A DNA stretch of 64,000 nt from Tenacibaculum piscium (GCF_021390715.1 NZ_JAJGWT010000004.1:186306-250305); one strand, 5' to 3'; shown: positions 26,978-35,570, counted from the stretch's first letter. Numbers and translations are program-made. The notes: a model not told the origin generated them from the letters alone.

Positions 26978-27640
26978 TTGATGGAAAAAAAACACCTCTA
27001 TTTTGTGCCTGGTTTAGGAGCAAATACCAAAATATTTGAATACATAAATTTATCAAAAGAAAAATTTGAACTTCATTTTCTAGAATGGTTATTGCCCATT
27101 TCTATTGATGAAAGCATCGAAGCATATGCCAGAAGAATGTGTGAAAATATTCATCATGAAAAACCAATTTTAATTGGGGTTTCTTTTGGTGGAATTATGG
27201 TGCAGGAAATGAGTAAAATTATTAATTGCCAAAAAGTAATTTTAATATCGAGTATCAAAAATAATAAAGAACTTCCAAAACGTTTGAAATTAGCCTTTAT
27301 AACGGGCGTTTATAAACTTTTTCCATCAAAAATTATTGCAAATATCGAAAACTATGAACGCTACTTTTTTAATGATTATCTAAAGAAAAGAGCAGAATTA
27401 TATAAAATATATCTATCAAAAAGAGATGAAAATTATTTGCAATGGTCGATTTATAATGTATTGCATTGGCAACAAAGTGAATCTTTATCAAATATAATTC
27501 ATATACACGGAACTGATGATGAAGTTTTCCCTGCAAAACATATTCAAAATTATATTAAAATTGAAAAAGGAACGCATATCATGATTTTAAATAAAGCAAA
27601 AACTATTTCTAAAATTTTGGAAAAAGAATGTTTTAAATAG
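26978..27640 (+). CDS. Alpha/beta hydrolase
   Basis: A 220-residue cytoplasmic alpha/beta hydrolase. Signs are the N-terminal HLYFVPGLGANTKIFE with the oxyanion region, the nucleophile elbow GVSFGG near residue 69 (Ser), the acid in HGTDDEVFP near 181 and the final His in EKGTHIMIL near 200. A small cap region (about 95-150) is rich in Lys and Tyr. The substrate is unknown. It lies 41 bases after mtaB and 6 bases before the next frame, so it is probably in one transcript with both. Confidence 0.87.
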   Translation: MMEKKHLYFVPGLGANTKIFEYINLSKEKFELHFLEWLLPISIDESIEAYARRMCENIHHEKPILIGVSFGGIMVQEMSKIINCQKVILISSIKNNKELPKRLKLAFITGVYKLFPSKIIANIENYERYFFNDYLKKRAELYKIYLSKRDENYLQWSIYNVLHWQQSESLSNIIHIHGTDDEVFPAKHIQNYIKIEKGTHIMILNKAKTISKILEKECFK

Positions 27641-27696
27641 TTAACTTGTTAGAATTAAAAGAAAAAACCACTAATTCATCTAAAAAAATTGAAAAA

Positions 27697-28599
27697 ATGA
27701 ATAAATACATCCGATTATTATCGCTGATAACCATTGTTTTTGTAACTGTTTTATTTACAAATATTATTAGTAAATCAAAAGAACCTACCATAAAAAACGT
27801 TTCCGAACATTATGAAATTAGAGCCGTAAAAGCTCCTGATTACATGGAACTTGCAGGTGAAATTGTTCCTTTAGAAAAATCAGATATTAAAGAACGTATG
27901 GATCGTGAATTATTAGTAAATACCTATTGGCAATCCAACGGATTATTGTTGATAAAACGTGCGAATAAATTTTTTCCAATTATCGAACCTTTGTTAAAAA
28001 AATATGGTATTCCTGATGATTTTAAATATTTATGCGTTGCCGAAAGTGCGTTAATTAATATTCCTTCATCAAAAGGAGCTGCTGGATATTGGCATTTTAT
28101 GCCCGCAACTGGTCGTGAATATGGCTTAGAAGTAAACAGAAATGTTGATGAACGTTATAATTTAGAAAAATCAACAAGAGTTGCTGCCGAATATTTAAAA
28201 AGAGCTAAGAAAAATTTAGGTTCTTGGACGCTTGCCGCCGCCGCTTATAATGCTGGAAATGGTCGAATTTCACAACGATTACGTCAACAAAAGGTTGATA
28301 ATTATTACGACTTACTATTAAATACAGAAACAGGACGTTATGTTTTTAGAATTTTAGCCCTAAAAGAAGTGCTTTCAAATCCTAAGAAATATGGTTTTAT
28401 GTACGATCAGGAAGATTTATATACCTACCCAGATACTTATGAAGTTCAAGTAGATACCTCTATAACAAATATTACTGATTTTGCTAAAAAACATGGAGTT
28501 ACTTATAAAGATTTAAAAATAATGAACCCTTGGTTGCGAGATACAAAACTTAATAATAAAAGTAGAAAAACATACACCATAAAAATACCTCTTAACTAA
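27697..28599 (+). CDS. Lytic transglycosylase with LysM-like C-terminus (MltD-like)
   Basis: Starting at the ATG at 27697 the protein has 300 residues; a TTG start at 27646 would add 17 residues before the signal and is less likely. A signal or membrane anchor (IRLLSLITIVFVTVLFTNI) is followed by an SLT domain with the catalytic Glu in YLCVAESALINIPSSKGAAGYWHFMPATGREYG (about 108-141), then the YNAGNGRI block near 184-191. The C-terminal 65 residues resemble a LysM motif (ITDFAKKHGVTYKDLKIMNPWLRD). It cleaves the glycan strands of peptidoglycan in the periplasm. Confidence 0.92.
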   Translation: MNKYIRLLSLITIVFVTVLFTNIISKSKEPTIKNVSEHYEIRAVKAPDYMELAGEIVPLEKSDIKERMDRELLVNTYWQSNGLLLIKRANKFFPIIEPLLKKYGIPDDFKYLCVAESALINIPSSKGAAGYWHFMPATGREYGLEVNRNVDERYNLEKSTRVAAEYLKRAKKNLGSWTLAAAAYNAGNGRISQRLRQQKVDNYYDLLLNTETGRYVFRILALKEVLSNPKKYGFMYDQEDLYTYPDTYEVQVDTSITNITDFAKKHGVTYKDLKIMNPWLRDTKLNNKSRKTYTIKIPLN

Positions 28600-28600
28600 A

Positions 28601-28804
28601 ATGAAAAAAGCATTACCATTTATATATATTATAATCGGAGTTTTAATTTTAGTCGAATCAATTTATCAATTTGTTCAAGATAAAGAACTATATAGGGTCT
28701 TTTTGGGAATTACTACTCAAAGTAAATATATATACTTACTTGTAAAAGTATTATTTGCTAGTTTATTTTTAGTTGATGGAATCAAAAAAATTAGAAAACA
28801 ATAA
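28601..28804 (+). CDS. Small membrane protein, function unknown
   Basis: A 67-residue protein with two hydrophobic segments (about 5-25 and 43-60) joined by a polar loop (QDKELYRVFLGITTQSKY), and a basic end (KKIRKQ). It begins one base after the transglycosylase stop, so it is co-transcribed. I do not recognise the family. Its good codon pattern, tight spacing and the terminator directly after it support a real gene. Confidence 0.7.
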   Translation: MKKALPFIYIIIGVLILVESIYQFVQDKELYRVFLGITTQSKYIYLLVKVLFASLFLVDGIKKIRKQ

Positions 28805-28807
28805 TAC

Positions 28808-28838
28808 AACAGCAAATTAGTTTAACTAATTTGCTGTT
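28808..28838. terminator. Bidirectional terminator overlapping the ywbE stop
   Basis: Perfect 13-base arms AACAGCAAATTAG (28808-28820) and CTAATTTGCTGTT (28826-28838), with a 5-base loop. The second arm contains the stop codon and last codons of the ywbE-like gene. Confidence 0.8.
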
Positions 28839-29026
28839 ATTTTTTGTACTCTTCCTACAATTCCTGAAGTTAATTGTACTTTTATTCCATGAGGATGATT
28901 TGCTGAATTGGTTAATAATCGACTCACAATTCCCGCTGTTAATTCTCCTGTTCTTTGGTGATTTTTCTGTACTATTTCAACAGATGCGCCTATTGTAATA
29001 TCTTTTCTGTTCGTTCCGTCTTTCAT
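28826..29026 (-). CDS. YwbE family protein (DUF2196)
   Basis: A 66-residue protein matching the YwbE family, small beta-rich proteins of unknown role. The pattern is MKDGTNRKDITIGASVEIVQ, QRTGELTAGIVSRLLTNS and HPHGIKVQLTSGIVGRVQ. The repeating G-x-V-x-x-V turns suggest a small barrel that may bind nucleic acid, which is inference. It lies between a convergent membrane-protein gene and the first cold-shock gene, whose terminator stands upstream of it. Confidence 0.9.
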   Translation of the reverse strand: MKDGTNRKDITIGASVEIVQKNHQRTGELTAGIVSRLLTNSANHPHGIKVQLTSGIVGRVQKITAN

Positions 29027-29059
29027 TTGAAAATTAGTTTTGTTTTTAAAATAAGAAAA

Positions 29060-29081
29060 CCTATCAAAATAAATTGATAGG
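29060..29081 (-). terminator. Terminator of cold-shock gene 1
   Basis: CCTATCAA (29060-29067) and TTGATAGG (29074-29081) form the stem; the same hairpin recurs after the other two copies. Confidence 0.7.
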
Positions 29082-29094
29082 CTTCTTTAAAAAG

Positions 29095-29108
29095 TTTACT
29101 CTGGTAAA
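29095..29108 (-). other. Conserved 3' UTR mini-hairpin, copy 1
   Basis: Minus strand TTTACCAGAGTAAA, stem 5 and loop 4, between the stop codon and terminator. It is identical in all three cold-shock units. Confidence 0.5.
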
Positions 29109-29115
29109 ATATATA

Positions 29116-29307
29116 TTATAATACTCTTACGTCAACAGCGTTTAATCCTTTTTTTCCTTCTTGTAATTCGAATTCAACTTCGTCATTCTCACGAATTTCA
29201 TCGATTAATCCTGAAACGTGTACAAAATGTTCTTTGTTTGATCCTTCTTCTGTAATAAATCCAAATCCTTTTGATTCGTTGAAGAATTTTACGATACCTC
29301 TACTCAT
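29116..29307 (-). CDS. Cold-shock protein (CspA family), tandem copy 1
   Basis: A 63-residue single cold-shock domain that binds single-stranded RNA and DNA and melts RNA structure. RNP1 is KGFGFI (13-18) and RNP2 is FVHVS (28-32; FVHFS in E. coli CspA). It differs from the other two copies only by Ile5 in place of Thr and shares Lys52 with copy 2. It has its own promoter, 5' hairpin and terminator, so it is a single-gene unit in a tandem array with a period of about 440 bases. Confidence 0.95.
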   Translation of the reverse strand: MSRGIVKFFNESKGFGFITEEGSNKEHFVHVSGLIDEIRENDEVEFELQEGKKGLNAVDVRVL

Positions 29308-29323
29308 AATATAAAAAATATAT

Positions 29324-29347
29324 GTTGCTTACTTAATTGATAGCAAC
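29324..29347 (-). promoter_or_regulatory. 5' UTR hairpin of cold-shock gene 1
   Basis: Minus strand GTTGCT-N12-AGCAAC, ending 16 bases before the ATG. The sequence and position are kept in all three copies, which suggests control of translation or message stability. Confidence 0.6.
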
Positions 29348-29360
29348 GTTAATTGAATTG

Positions 29361-29389
29361 CAAATGTAATGCCAAAATTTACAAATCAA
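29361..29389 (-). promoter_or_regulatory. Promoter of cold-shock gene 1
   Basis: TTG (29387-29389), 18 bases, TACATTTG (29361-29368) on the minus strand, a full match to the Bacteroidota consensus. Confidence 0.75.
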
Positions 29390-29498
29390 TCTAAAATTAG
29401 TAAAAAATTGTATTTTTTTGATTATAATTTTTCGGTTTCTTTTAAAAATCTATCTTTATTTATGTCATCAGAAAACTTTAGTGTAAAGTAAAACAACA

Positions 29499-29530
29499 AA
29501 AAAGCCTATCAAATAAATGATAGGCTTTTT
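29499..29530 (-). terminator. Terminator of cold-shock gene 2
   Basis: AAAAAGCCTATC (29499-29510) and GATAGGCTTTTT (29519-29530) with an 8-base loop. Confidence 0.8.
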
Positions 29531-29538
29531 TTAAAAAG

Positions 29539-29552
29539 TTTACTCTGGTAAA
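29539..29552 (-). other. Conserved 3' UTR mini-hairpin, copy 2
   Basis: Same TTTACCAGAGTAAA element as in copies 1 and 3. Confidence 0.5.
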
Positions 29553-29559
29553 ATATATA

Positions 29560-29751
29560 TTATAATACTCTTACGTCTACAGCGTTTAATCCTTTTTTTC
29601 CTTCTTGTAATTCGAATTCAACTTCGTCATTCTCACGAATTTCATCGATTAATCCTGAAACATGTACAAAATGTTCTTTGTTTGATCCTTCTTCTGTAAT
29701 AAATCCAAATCCTTTTGACTCGTTGAAGAATTTTACGGTACCTCTACTCAT
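29560..29751 (-). CDS. Cold-shock protein (CspA family), tandem copy 2
   Basis: 63 residues with the same RNP1 (KGFGFI) and RNP2 (FVHVS) motifs as its neighbours; Thr5 and Lys52 are its only distinguishing positions. The DNA around it, including about 45 bases of 3' UTR and the 5' hairpin, is also nearly identical to copies 1 and 3, so the array arose by recent duplication or is kept alike by gene conversion. Confidence 0.95.
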   Translation of the reverse strand: MSRGTVKFFNESKGFGFITEEGSNKEHFVHVSGLIDEIRENDEVEFELQEGKKGLNAVDVRVL

Positions 29752-29767
29752 AATATAAAAAATATAT

Positions 29768-29791
29768 GTTGCTTACTTAATTGATAGCAAC
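29768..29791 (-). promoter_or_regulatory. 5' UTR hairpin of cold-shock gene 2
   Basis: Minus strand GTTGCT-N12-AGCAAC, same spacing to the ATG as in copy 1. Confidence 0.6.
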
Positions 29792-29804
29792 GCTAATTGT
29801 TATA

Positions 29805-29812
29805 CAAATGTA
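29805..29812 (-). promoter_or_regulatory. -7 box of cold-shock gene 2
   Basis: TACATTTG on the minus strand, at the same place as in copy 1; the -33 TTG is not clearly kept here. Confidence 0.55.
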
Positions 29813-29861
29813 ATGCCATATTTTTAAACTAAGGCTAAATTTCTTTTTTATTTATTATTTA

Positions 29862-29897
29862 TTTTTCTACTGATTTTTCTACTGATTTTTCTACTGA
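29862..29897. repeat. Three tandem 12-base repeats
   Basis: TTTTTCTACTGA occurs three times in a row, then a T-run, between the promoter of cold-shock gene 2 and the terminator of gene 3. Probably polymerase slippage. Confidence 0.85.
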
Positions 29898-29930
29898 TTT
29901 TTTTTAGGGTATCAAAAATCGCTATAAAAT

Positions 29931-29964
29931 AAAAAAGCCTATCAAATAAATGATAGGCTTTTTT
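29931..29964 (-). terminator. Terminator of cold-shock gene 3
   Basis: AAAAAAGCCTATC (29931-29943) and GATAGGCTTTTTT (29952-29964), nearly identical to the hairpin of copy 2. Confidence 0.8.
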
Positions 29965-29974
29965 TTTTAAAAAG

Positions 29975-29988
29975 TTTACTCTGGTAAA
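29975..29988 (-). other. Conserved 3' UTR mini-hairpin, copy 3
   Basis: Same TTTACCAGAGTAAA element as in copies 1 and 2. Confidence 0.5.
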
Positions 29989-29995
29989 ATATATA

Positions 29996-30187
29996 TTATA
30001 ATACTCTTACGTCTACAGCGTTTAATCCTTTTCTTCCTTCTTGTAATTCGAATTCAACTTCGTCATTCTCACGAATTTCATCGATTAATCCTGAAACATG
30101 TACAAAGTGTTCTTTGTTTGATCCTTCTTCTGTAATAAATCCAAATCCTTTTGATTCGTTAAAGAATTTTACGGTACCTCTACTCAT
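29996..30187 (-). CDS. Cold-shock protein (CspA family), tandem copy 3
   Basis: 63 residues, same domain as the two copies downstream, with Arg52 in place of Lys. It is the first unit of the array in transcription order and has its own full promoter. The gap to the divergent protease gene is 437 bases. Confidence 0.95.
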   Translation of the reverse strand: MSRGTVKFFNESKGFGFITEEGSNKEHFVHVSGLIDEIRENDEVEFELQEGRKGLNAVDVRVL

Positions 30188-30203
30188 AATAAATAATTAA
30201 TAT

Positions 30204-30227
30204 GTTGCTTACTTAATTGATTGCAAC
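30204..30227 (-). promoter_or_regulatory. 5' UTR hairpin of cold-shock gene 3
   Basis: Minus strand GTTGC-N14-GCAAC. The outer pairs and most of the loop are kept, while one inner pair differs from copies 1 and 2. Confidence 0.6.
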
Positions 30228-30242
30228 GATTTTTGTATGACA

Positions 30243-30272
30243 CAAATATAAAATAATTATTTTTAATAACAA
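30243..30272 (-). promoter_or_regulatory. Promoter of cold-shock gene 3
   Basis: TTG (30270-30272), 19 bases, TATATTTG (30243-30250) on the minus strand. Confidence 0.65.
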
Positions 30273-30624
30273 AATAAAATTATATTTTTTTATCAAAATT
30301 AAAAGACACTACTCTAATTTAATAGCTTAACAGTATATTAACTTAAAAAGTTTCATATTTATTTAAAAATAAATGATAAAAACAAACAATTACTTCCATT
30401 CTGTTTCAATAAAAAACACTAATTTAGCGAAAATTAAGCTATTAAGTTATAAAATAATCAATTTAAAAGTGTATATTTTATGTTTTCAATAAAAAATAAG
30501 GGTTTTAAATACATTTAATTCCTACTGTTTTTTTCAGTATTTTAGAGAAAAATGAATAGAAAACCATCAAAAACAACACAAAAAAAAATAATTTAAGCAC
30601 TTTTTAACAAATTACACAACTCGT
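30273..30624. other. AT-rich intergenic region upstream of the T9SS protease
   Basis: 352 bases with no ORF, no strong hairpin and no exact TAnnTTTG box on the plus strand near the protease start. It should hold the promoter of the protease gene, but I cannot place it. Confidence 0.5.
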
Positions 30625-33600
30625 ATGAATATTAAAAATTACCTTTCAACGCTTTGCTTACTGATTGCTTTTACAGCTTTCAGTCAAAAAGCAACCACAA
30701 ATGGCTGTGGTACAAAATTGTCTAAAGAAGACAATATTAAATTTAGACAATCCATGTCTAAATTAAAAAAACAACAAAGAACTAATAGAACCAGTAAAAG
30801 AACAGGTGTTAGAGACTACAAAATACCAGTAGTTTTTCATATTTTACACAATGGACAAGGTGAAGCAGGTTCTGTTAGTAAAGAAAACATGGCATGCCGA
30901 ATTAACGACGTAATGGAAGTTGTTAATAAAGATTTTCGTGGAGAATTTCCTGAATGGGACAATTCTGATCCAAGATTTGATGGCGTAAAGCAAAAAATGG
31001 ATAATATTGAGTTTTTATTAGCTACTGAAGACCCTGATGGAAATCTTTTAGAAACTCCAGGAATGAACTGGCTTATCGAAGATGGGCTTATTGAAGATGG
31101 TTACGATTCTAAAATTACCACAAACGATTGGTGGTGGGGAAAAAACAACAAATACTATTTACAGATATTTATTGTAGCTGCTGCAAACGGAATATCAGAA
31201 GGAAATTACGCTTCAGGACACGCATTTTTACCAACACAAGACGCCGTTCCTAGAGTTGTATTTAACTGGAGATATGTAGGAAGAGCAACTGGTTGCCCTG
31301 ACAATCCTTCTAGTAGCCAACCTGGTTTTGAAAAAGTAATGTCGCATGAGTTTGGTCATTATTTTGGATTAAGACACACTTTTCATGAAAGTGATAAAGA
31401 CAAAGGAACTTGGACTGCTGAAAATGATGGAATTGATGATACACCGCCAACAATGGGTTCGGAAGGTTGTACAAGAGATAAATTAAATGCGTGTAATGTA
31501 TATCCAAATGTAGAAAATTATATGGATTACAATACTTCTTGTCAAATTATGTTTACCAAAGATCAGGTTGACGTAATGAATGGTTGGCTAGAAGATACTA
31601 CAATCGCTAAATATTCTAGAAGCTTACTTTGGCAAACAGACAATTTAATTGCTACAGGTATATTACCTCATGCGCCTGTTGCGAGTTTTAAAAGCGATGT
31701 AACAGCAATTTGTAGTACACAAAGTATCGAATTTAAAGATAACTCAACAGGGACACCAACTTCTTGGAAATGGACTTTTGAAGGAGGAACACCTGATTCA
31801 TCTACAGAAAAAAACCCAACAATTACTTACGCAACTAAAGGAGAATATAAAGTAACCTTAGAAGTTTGGAATGGCTTTAACGGTACAAGTTACAGTAAGG
31901 CTGAAACAGCAAATTTTATTGATGTTGATCAACATGCAACAGCTGATACTTCTGAAAATTTTGAAGGAACTTTTCCTCCTCAAGGCTGGAAAGTTATCAA
32001 TCCTGATGGAAAATTAGCTTGGGGAAAACGTAGCGACGCTGGAAATGGTGATTCATCATGTGTAGTTATGAACAACGCAGATAATGATAAAATTGGTGAA
32101 GAAGATTTCTTACAATTACCTTTTTATAATTTAACAGATGCCAAAAATGCACAACTTTATTTTGATGTTGCTTATGTTAAATTTGATGAAGTGAGTCCCG
32201 ATATGCTAAAAGCCGAAGTTTCTACGGATTGTGGAGCTACTTGGACAGAAGTATATTCAAAAACACACACCGAATTAGAAACTGCTTTATCAGCATTATC
32301 GCCAAATGATTGGATTCCTAATCAAGAATCACACTGGAGAAAAGAATTAGTCGATTTAAGTGGCTATGACGGACAAGCAAATTTAGCCATTCGTTTTAAA
32401 AATGTATCAGGATACGGAACACGTGTTTGGCTAGATAACGTAATCGTTGCGTTAGATAATAGCAGTGGTCCTGTAGTCGATTTTTATACTAAAAAAAGAA
32501 ATTCAGTATGTGAAAGTGAAGTTGTTCAATTTTTTGATACCTCAACAGGAACAACAGCAACTTCATGGAATTGGGAATTTCCTGGAGGAACTCCTGCCAC
32601 TTCTACCGAGCAAAATCCTACGGTTACCTATAGTACTTACGGAAATTACAACGTTAGCTTAAAAGTTGAAAACACCGATGGTTCATCAGAAAAAACCATA
32701 GAGAATTTTGTCGTTTTAAAAACACCAACCGCACAATCTTTTAGTGAAGATTTTTCAGGAACCTTCCCTCCTACCAATTGGAATATTCGTAATTTTGATG
32801 GGAAATTAGAATTTGAACAAAGTAATTTAGCTGGAAATGGCGATGGTTTTTGTATGATGATGAACAATGCCGATAATGAAACTGTTGGTGAACTAGATGA
32901 AATTATCATGCCTTCTTTAGATTTATCCGTAGGCGCTACCGATTTTTATTTCGATGTTGCTTATACTAAATTTGATGCTGATAGCCCTGATGAATTATCT
33001 GTAATGGCTTCTGCTGATTGTGGTACAACTTGGAAAAATTTATACGATAAAACACACACCGTTTTAGAAACTGTTGATGTTGTTGATGATCCTGCAACGG
33101 ATGCAAACGAATCTAATAATTGGGTTCCTACAACAGCATCAGACTGGAGAACAGAACGTATAAACCTTAGTGATTATCAAGGATTAGCAAATGTATTGGT
33201 GAAATTTGTAAATAAATCAGGATACGGAACTCGTATTTGGATTGACAATGTTACCGTTAAAATTGATAGTAAAGACAAGCCTGCTTCTGATTTTGAAAAG
33301 CAAAGTGAAAGTGCTTGTTTAGATAAAAATGTACAATTTTATGATACCTCAACAGGCGTACCAACTTCTTGGGCTTGGACTTTTGAAGGCGGAACACCTG
33401 CAACTTCAACAGAAAAGGACCCAGTAGTTCTTTACGATACTCCAGGGAATTATAGCGTTACATTAACAGCAACAAATGCGGTAGGAACGGGAACAACGAC
33501 CACTAAAACAAGTTTTGTTAGTGTAAAAGCAATAAATGCCTTACCATATACGGAAGATTTTGAAGGCGTATTTCCGATTCCAGATTGGGATGTTTTAAAT

Positions 33601-35556
33601 CCTGGGAATGATGAGATTTTATGGGAAAAAAGAAGTGATGCTGGTAATGGAGATTCTTCTTGTATTGTTATCAATAATGCCGATAATCCTACGGATAAAG
33701 TAGATGAATTAATTTTAAGACCTTTTGATTTTTCTGTAGATGGAGACAAAAAAATGTCTTTTGATGTTGCTTATACCATGTTTGATGAGTGGAGTCCTGA
33801 TAATTTAATCGTGTTAATTTCTAAAAATTGTGGTGCAACATGGACGGAAGTTTATAGCAAAACACTTGATGATTTACAAACTTTAGAAGTTATTGATGAT
33901 TTAGATACTTATGATAACGAAAAAAATAAGTGGATTCCTTCAGAAGCTTCTCATTGGAGAAAAGAAACAATTGACTTAAATCAATTTACAGGAAATAGCA
34001 GTATTTTAGTAAAACTTAAAAGTGTTTCAGGATACGGAACTCGTATTTGGATTGATAATTTAAGTGTAACTTCAGAAATATCTAATGATGATATTACTTG
34101 GAAAGGAACTACAAATAACGACTGGAACACAGCATCTAACTGGAGTACAGGTTCTTTACCAACTTCTACAAGTCGTGTTGTAATTCCTGCTGGATTAACA
34201 ACATATCCAACAGCAACTTATGATGTTGTATTTAACAGTTTAACCATAGAATCTGGCGCTACTTTTATACCTAAAGGAACCGTTACAGGAACCGTTACTT
34301 ATAAAAGAAACATACCTGATACTGATTGGTATTTAATTGCTTCTCCTTTAAATGGAGAAACTCTTGAAAACTTTATTGCAGGCGGAACACATTCTTTTGC
34401 ATCAGGAACAAGAGATAATATTGGTTTTGCACCTTTTAACAATGAAAATTTGACCAAAGCTTGGGATTATCAAACAATAAATTCTACTGGTAATTTTGAA
34501 GTTGCAAAAGGATATTCACTAAAATTAGCAACACCTAGCGATATTTCTTTTATAGGAACAATGAATACTGATGCCGTAAGCATTGCTATTAATAATGGTG
34601 GAAGAAACAATTATAACCTAATAGGAAATCCGTTTACAGCATACGTTAGCTCAATAAAATTTACGACTAATAACGCTGCAAAAATTACTGAAAAAACAAT
34701 TTGGGTTTGGAACGGAACAGGCTATGAAACGTATAATGATCAAACGCCGCTTATCATTGCTCCAGCGCAAGGATTCTTTATTGAAGCAACTAATGCCTTA
34801 GCGGCAAATAGTACGGTTACCTTTGAACAAGCAAATCAAAGTCATGAAACATCAGATACTTTTAAAAGAGAAGCATCAAAAACTTCTTTTGAATTATTCG
34901 TAGAAGATGGAACTCGTAAAAAATCAACCAAAGTATTTTATGTCAATGATAAAACTACTGGTTTTGATAATGGTTCAGATTCTAAATTATTCGGTGGGGT
35001 TACCAGTAACTTTGAAGTATTTACCGAATTAGTTACCGACAATAAAGGAAACAAATTAGCAATTCAAACGTTACCAAATACGAATATCGAAACAATAGTT
35101 GTTCCTGTTGGATTAACAACAAAAGAAGGTAAAGAAGTAAGCATTTCTGTAAGTGCTAAAAACCTTCCTACGGATGTTAACATTTATTTAGAAGATAGAA
35201 TTGCCAATACATTTACCAATATTTCTAAAACTAAAATTGTCGTAGAAAACAATACCAAAGGAGCTGGTCAATTTTATATTCATACTACTTCAAAAAGACC
35301 TGATCTTATTGTTAATGAAGATTTACAGAAGGTAAGTATTTATAAATCTGATAATAATGCAATAACTATTACTGGTTTACAAACTGAAAACGCTACTTTA
35401 AAAGTATATTCGATGTTGGGTAAAACAGTTTTTGATAGCTCATTCAAATCAACAGGAGTTAGTGTAATTCAATTACCAAAAACTGCTAAAGGGGTTTACA
35501 TTGTGGAATTAATTTCAACCTTAGGTAAAATTAATAAAAAAATAATTTTAGAATAA
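30625..35556 (+). CDS. Secreted M43-type zinc metalloprotease with repeated PKD and jelly-roll-like modules and a T9SS sorting signal
   Basis: A 1643-residue exported protein. Residues 1-20 are a signal peptide (ending AFSQ). The protease domain (about 60-340) has the zinc site H241-E-F-G-H245-xx-G248-xx-H251, followed by ENYMDY as Met-turn, as in pappalysin-like M43 enzymes. Three tandem modules follow (about 350-1152), each made of a PKD domain and a choice-of-anchor-J-like domain (FEGTFPPQGW..., ending SGYGTRxWxDN). Next come a spacer beta region (about 1155-1560) and a T9SS type A C-terminal domain (LKVYSMLGKTVFD to KKIILE). It should cross the outer membrane by T9SS. A 61-residue gene follows 14 bases later. 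Confidence 0.93.
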   Translation: MNIKNYLSTLCLLIAFTAFSQKATTNGCGTKLSKEDNIKFRQSMSKLKKQQRTNRTSKRTGVRDYKIPVVFHILHNGQGEAGSVSKENMACRINDVMEVVNKDFRGEFPEWDNSDPRFDGVKQKMDNIEFLLATEDPDGNLLETPGMNWLIEDGLIEDGYDSKITTNDWWWGKNNKYYLQIFIVAAANGISEGNYASGHAFLPTQDAVPRVVFNWRYVGRATGCPDNPSSSQPGFEKVMSHEFGHYFGLRHTFHESDKDKGTWTAENDGIDDTPPTMGSEGCTRDKLNACNVYPNVENYMDYNTSCQIMFTKDQVDVMNGWLEDTTIAKYSRSLLWQTDNLIATGILPHAPVASFKSDVTAICSTQSIEFKDNSTGTPTSWKWTFEGGTPDSSTEKNPTITYATKGEYKVTLEVWNGFNGTSYSKAETANFIDVDQHATADTSENFEGTFPPQGWKVINPDGKLAWGKRSDAGNGDSSCVVMNNADNDKIGEEDFLQLPFYNLTDAKNAQLYFDVAYVKFDEVSPDMLKAEVSTDCGATWTEVYSKTHTELETALSALSPNDWIPNQESHWRKELVDLSGYDGQANLAIRFKNVSGYGTRVWLDNVIVALDNSSGPVVDFYTKKRNSVCESEVVQFFDTSTGTTATSWNWEFPGGTPATSTEQNPTVTYSTYGNYNVSLKVENTDGSSEKTIENFVVLKTPTAQSFSEDFSGTFPPTNWNIRNFDGKLEFEQSNLAGNGDGFCMMMNNADNETVGELDEIIMPSLDLSVGATDFYFDVAYTKFDADSPDELSVMASADCGTTWKNLYDKTHTVLETVDVVDDPATDANESNNWVPTTASDWRTERINLSDYQGLANVLVKFVNKSGYGTRIWIDNVTVKIDSKDKPASDFEKQSESACLDKNVQFYDTSTGVPTSWAWTFEGGTPATSTEKDPVVLYDTPGNYSVTLTATNAVGTGTTTTKTSFVSVKAINALPYTEDFEGVFPIPDWDVLNPGNDEILWEKRSDAGNGDSSCIVINNADNPTDKVDELILRPFDFSVDGDKKMSFDVAYTMFDEWSPDNLIVLISKNCGATWTEVYSKTLDDLQTLEVIDDLDTYDNEKNKWIPSEASHWRKETIDLNQFTGNSSILVKLKSVSGYGTRIWIDNLSVTSEISNDDITWKGTTNNDWNTASNWSTGSLPTSTSRVVIPAGLTTYPTATYDVVFNSLTIESGATFIPKGTVTGTVTYKRNIPDTDWYLIASPLNGETLENFIAGGTHSFASGTRDNIGFAPFNNENLTKAWDYQTINSTGNFEVAKGYSLKLATPSDISFIGTMNTDAVSIAINNGGRNNYNLIGNPFTAYVSSIKFTTNNAAKITEKTIWVWNGTGYETYNDQTPLIIAPAQGFFIEATNALAANSTVTFEQANQSHETSDTFKREASKTSFELFVEDGTRKKSTKVFYVNDKTTGFDNGSDSKLFGGVTSNFEVFTELVTDNKGNKLAIQTLPNTNIETIVVPVGLTTKEGKEVSISVSAKNLPTDVNIYLEDRIANTFTNISKTKIVVENNTKGAGQFYIHTTSKRPDLIVNEDLQKVSIYKSDNNAITITGLQTENATLKVYSMLGKTVFDSSFKSTGVSVIQLPKTAKGVYIVELISTLGKINKKIILE
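31675..34080 (+). repeat. Three in-frame PKD plus J-like modules, period about 800 bases
   Basis: J-like domains begin near 31960, 32754 and 33561 (794 and 807 bases apart), and each ends with an SGYGTR(V/I)WxDN block at about 32407, 33220 and 34030. A PKD domain (TSWxWxFxGGTP) stands before each. The copies have diverged, so the expansion is not very recent. Confidence 0.85.
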
Positions 35557-35570
35557 AAACGACAAACATC

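Noticed and set aside
28600..30300. CRISPR-like appearance of the csp region
   Set aside because: The repeated units are whole genes about 440 bases apart, not 20-40 base repeats with unique spacers.
31310..33749. Minus-strand frames within the T9SS protease
   Set aside because: They appear in the repeated modules because the same coding pattern is mirrored; no independent evidence.
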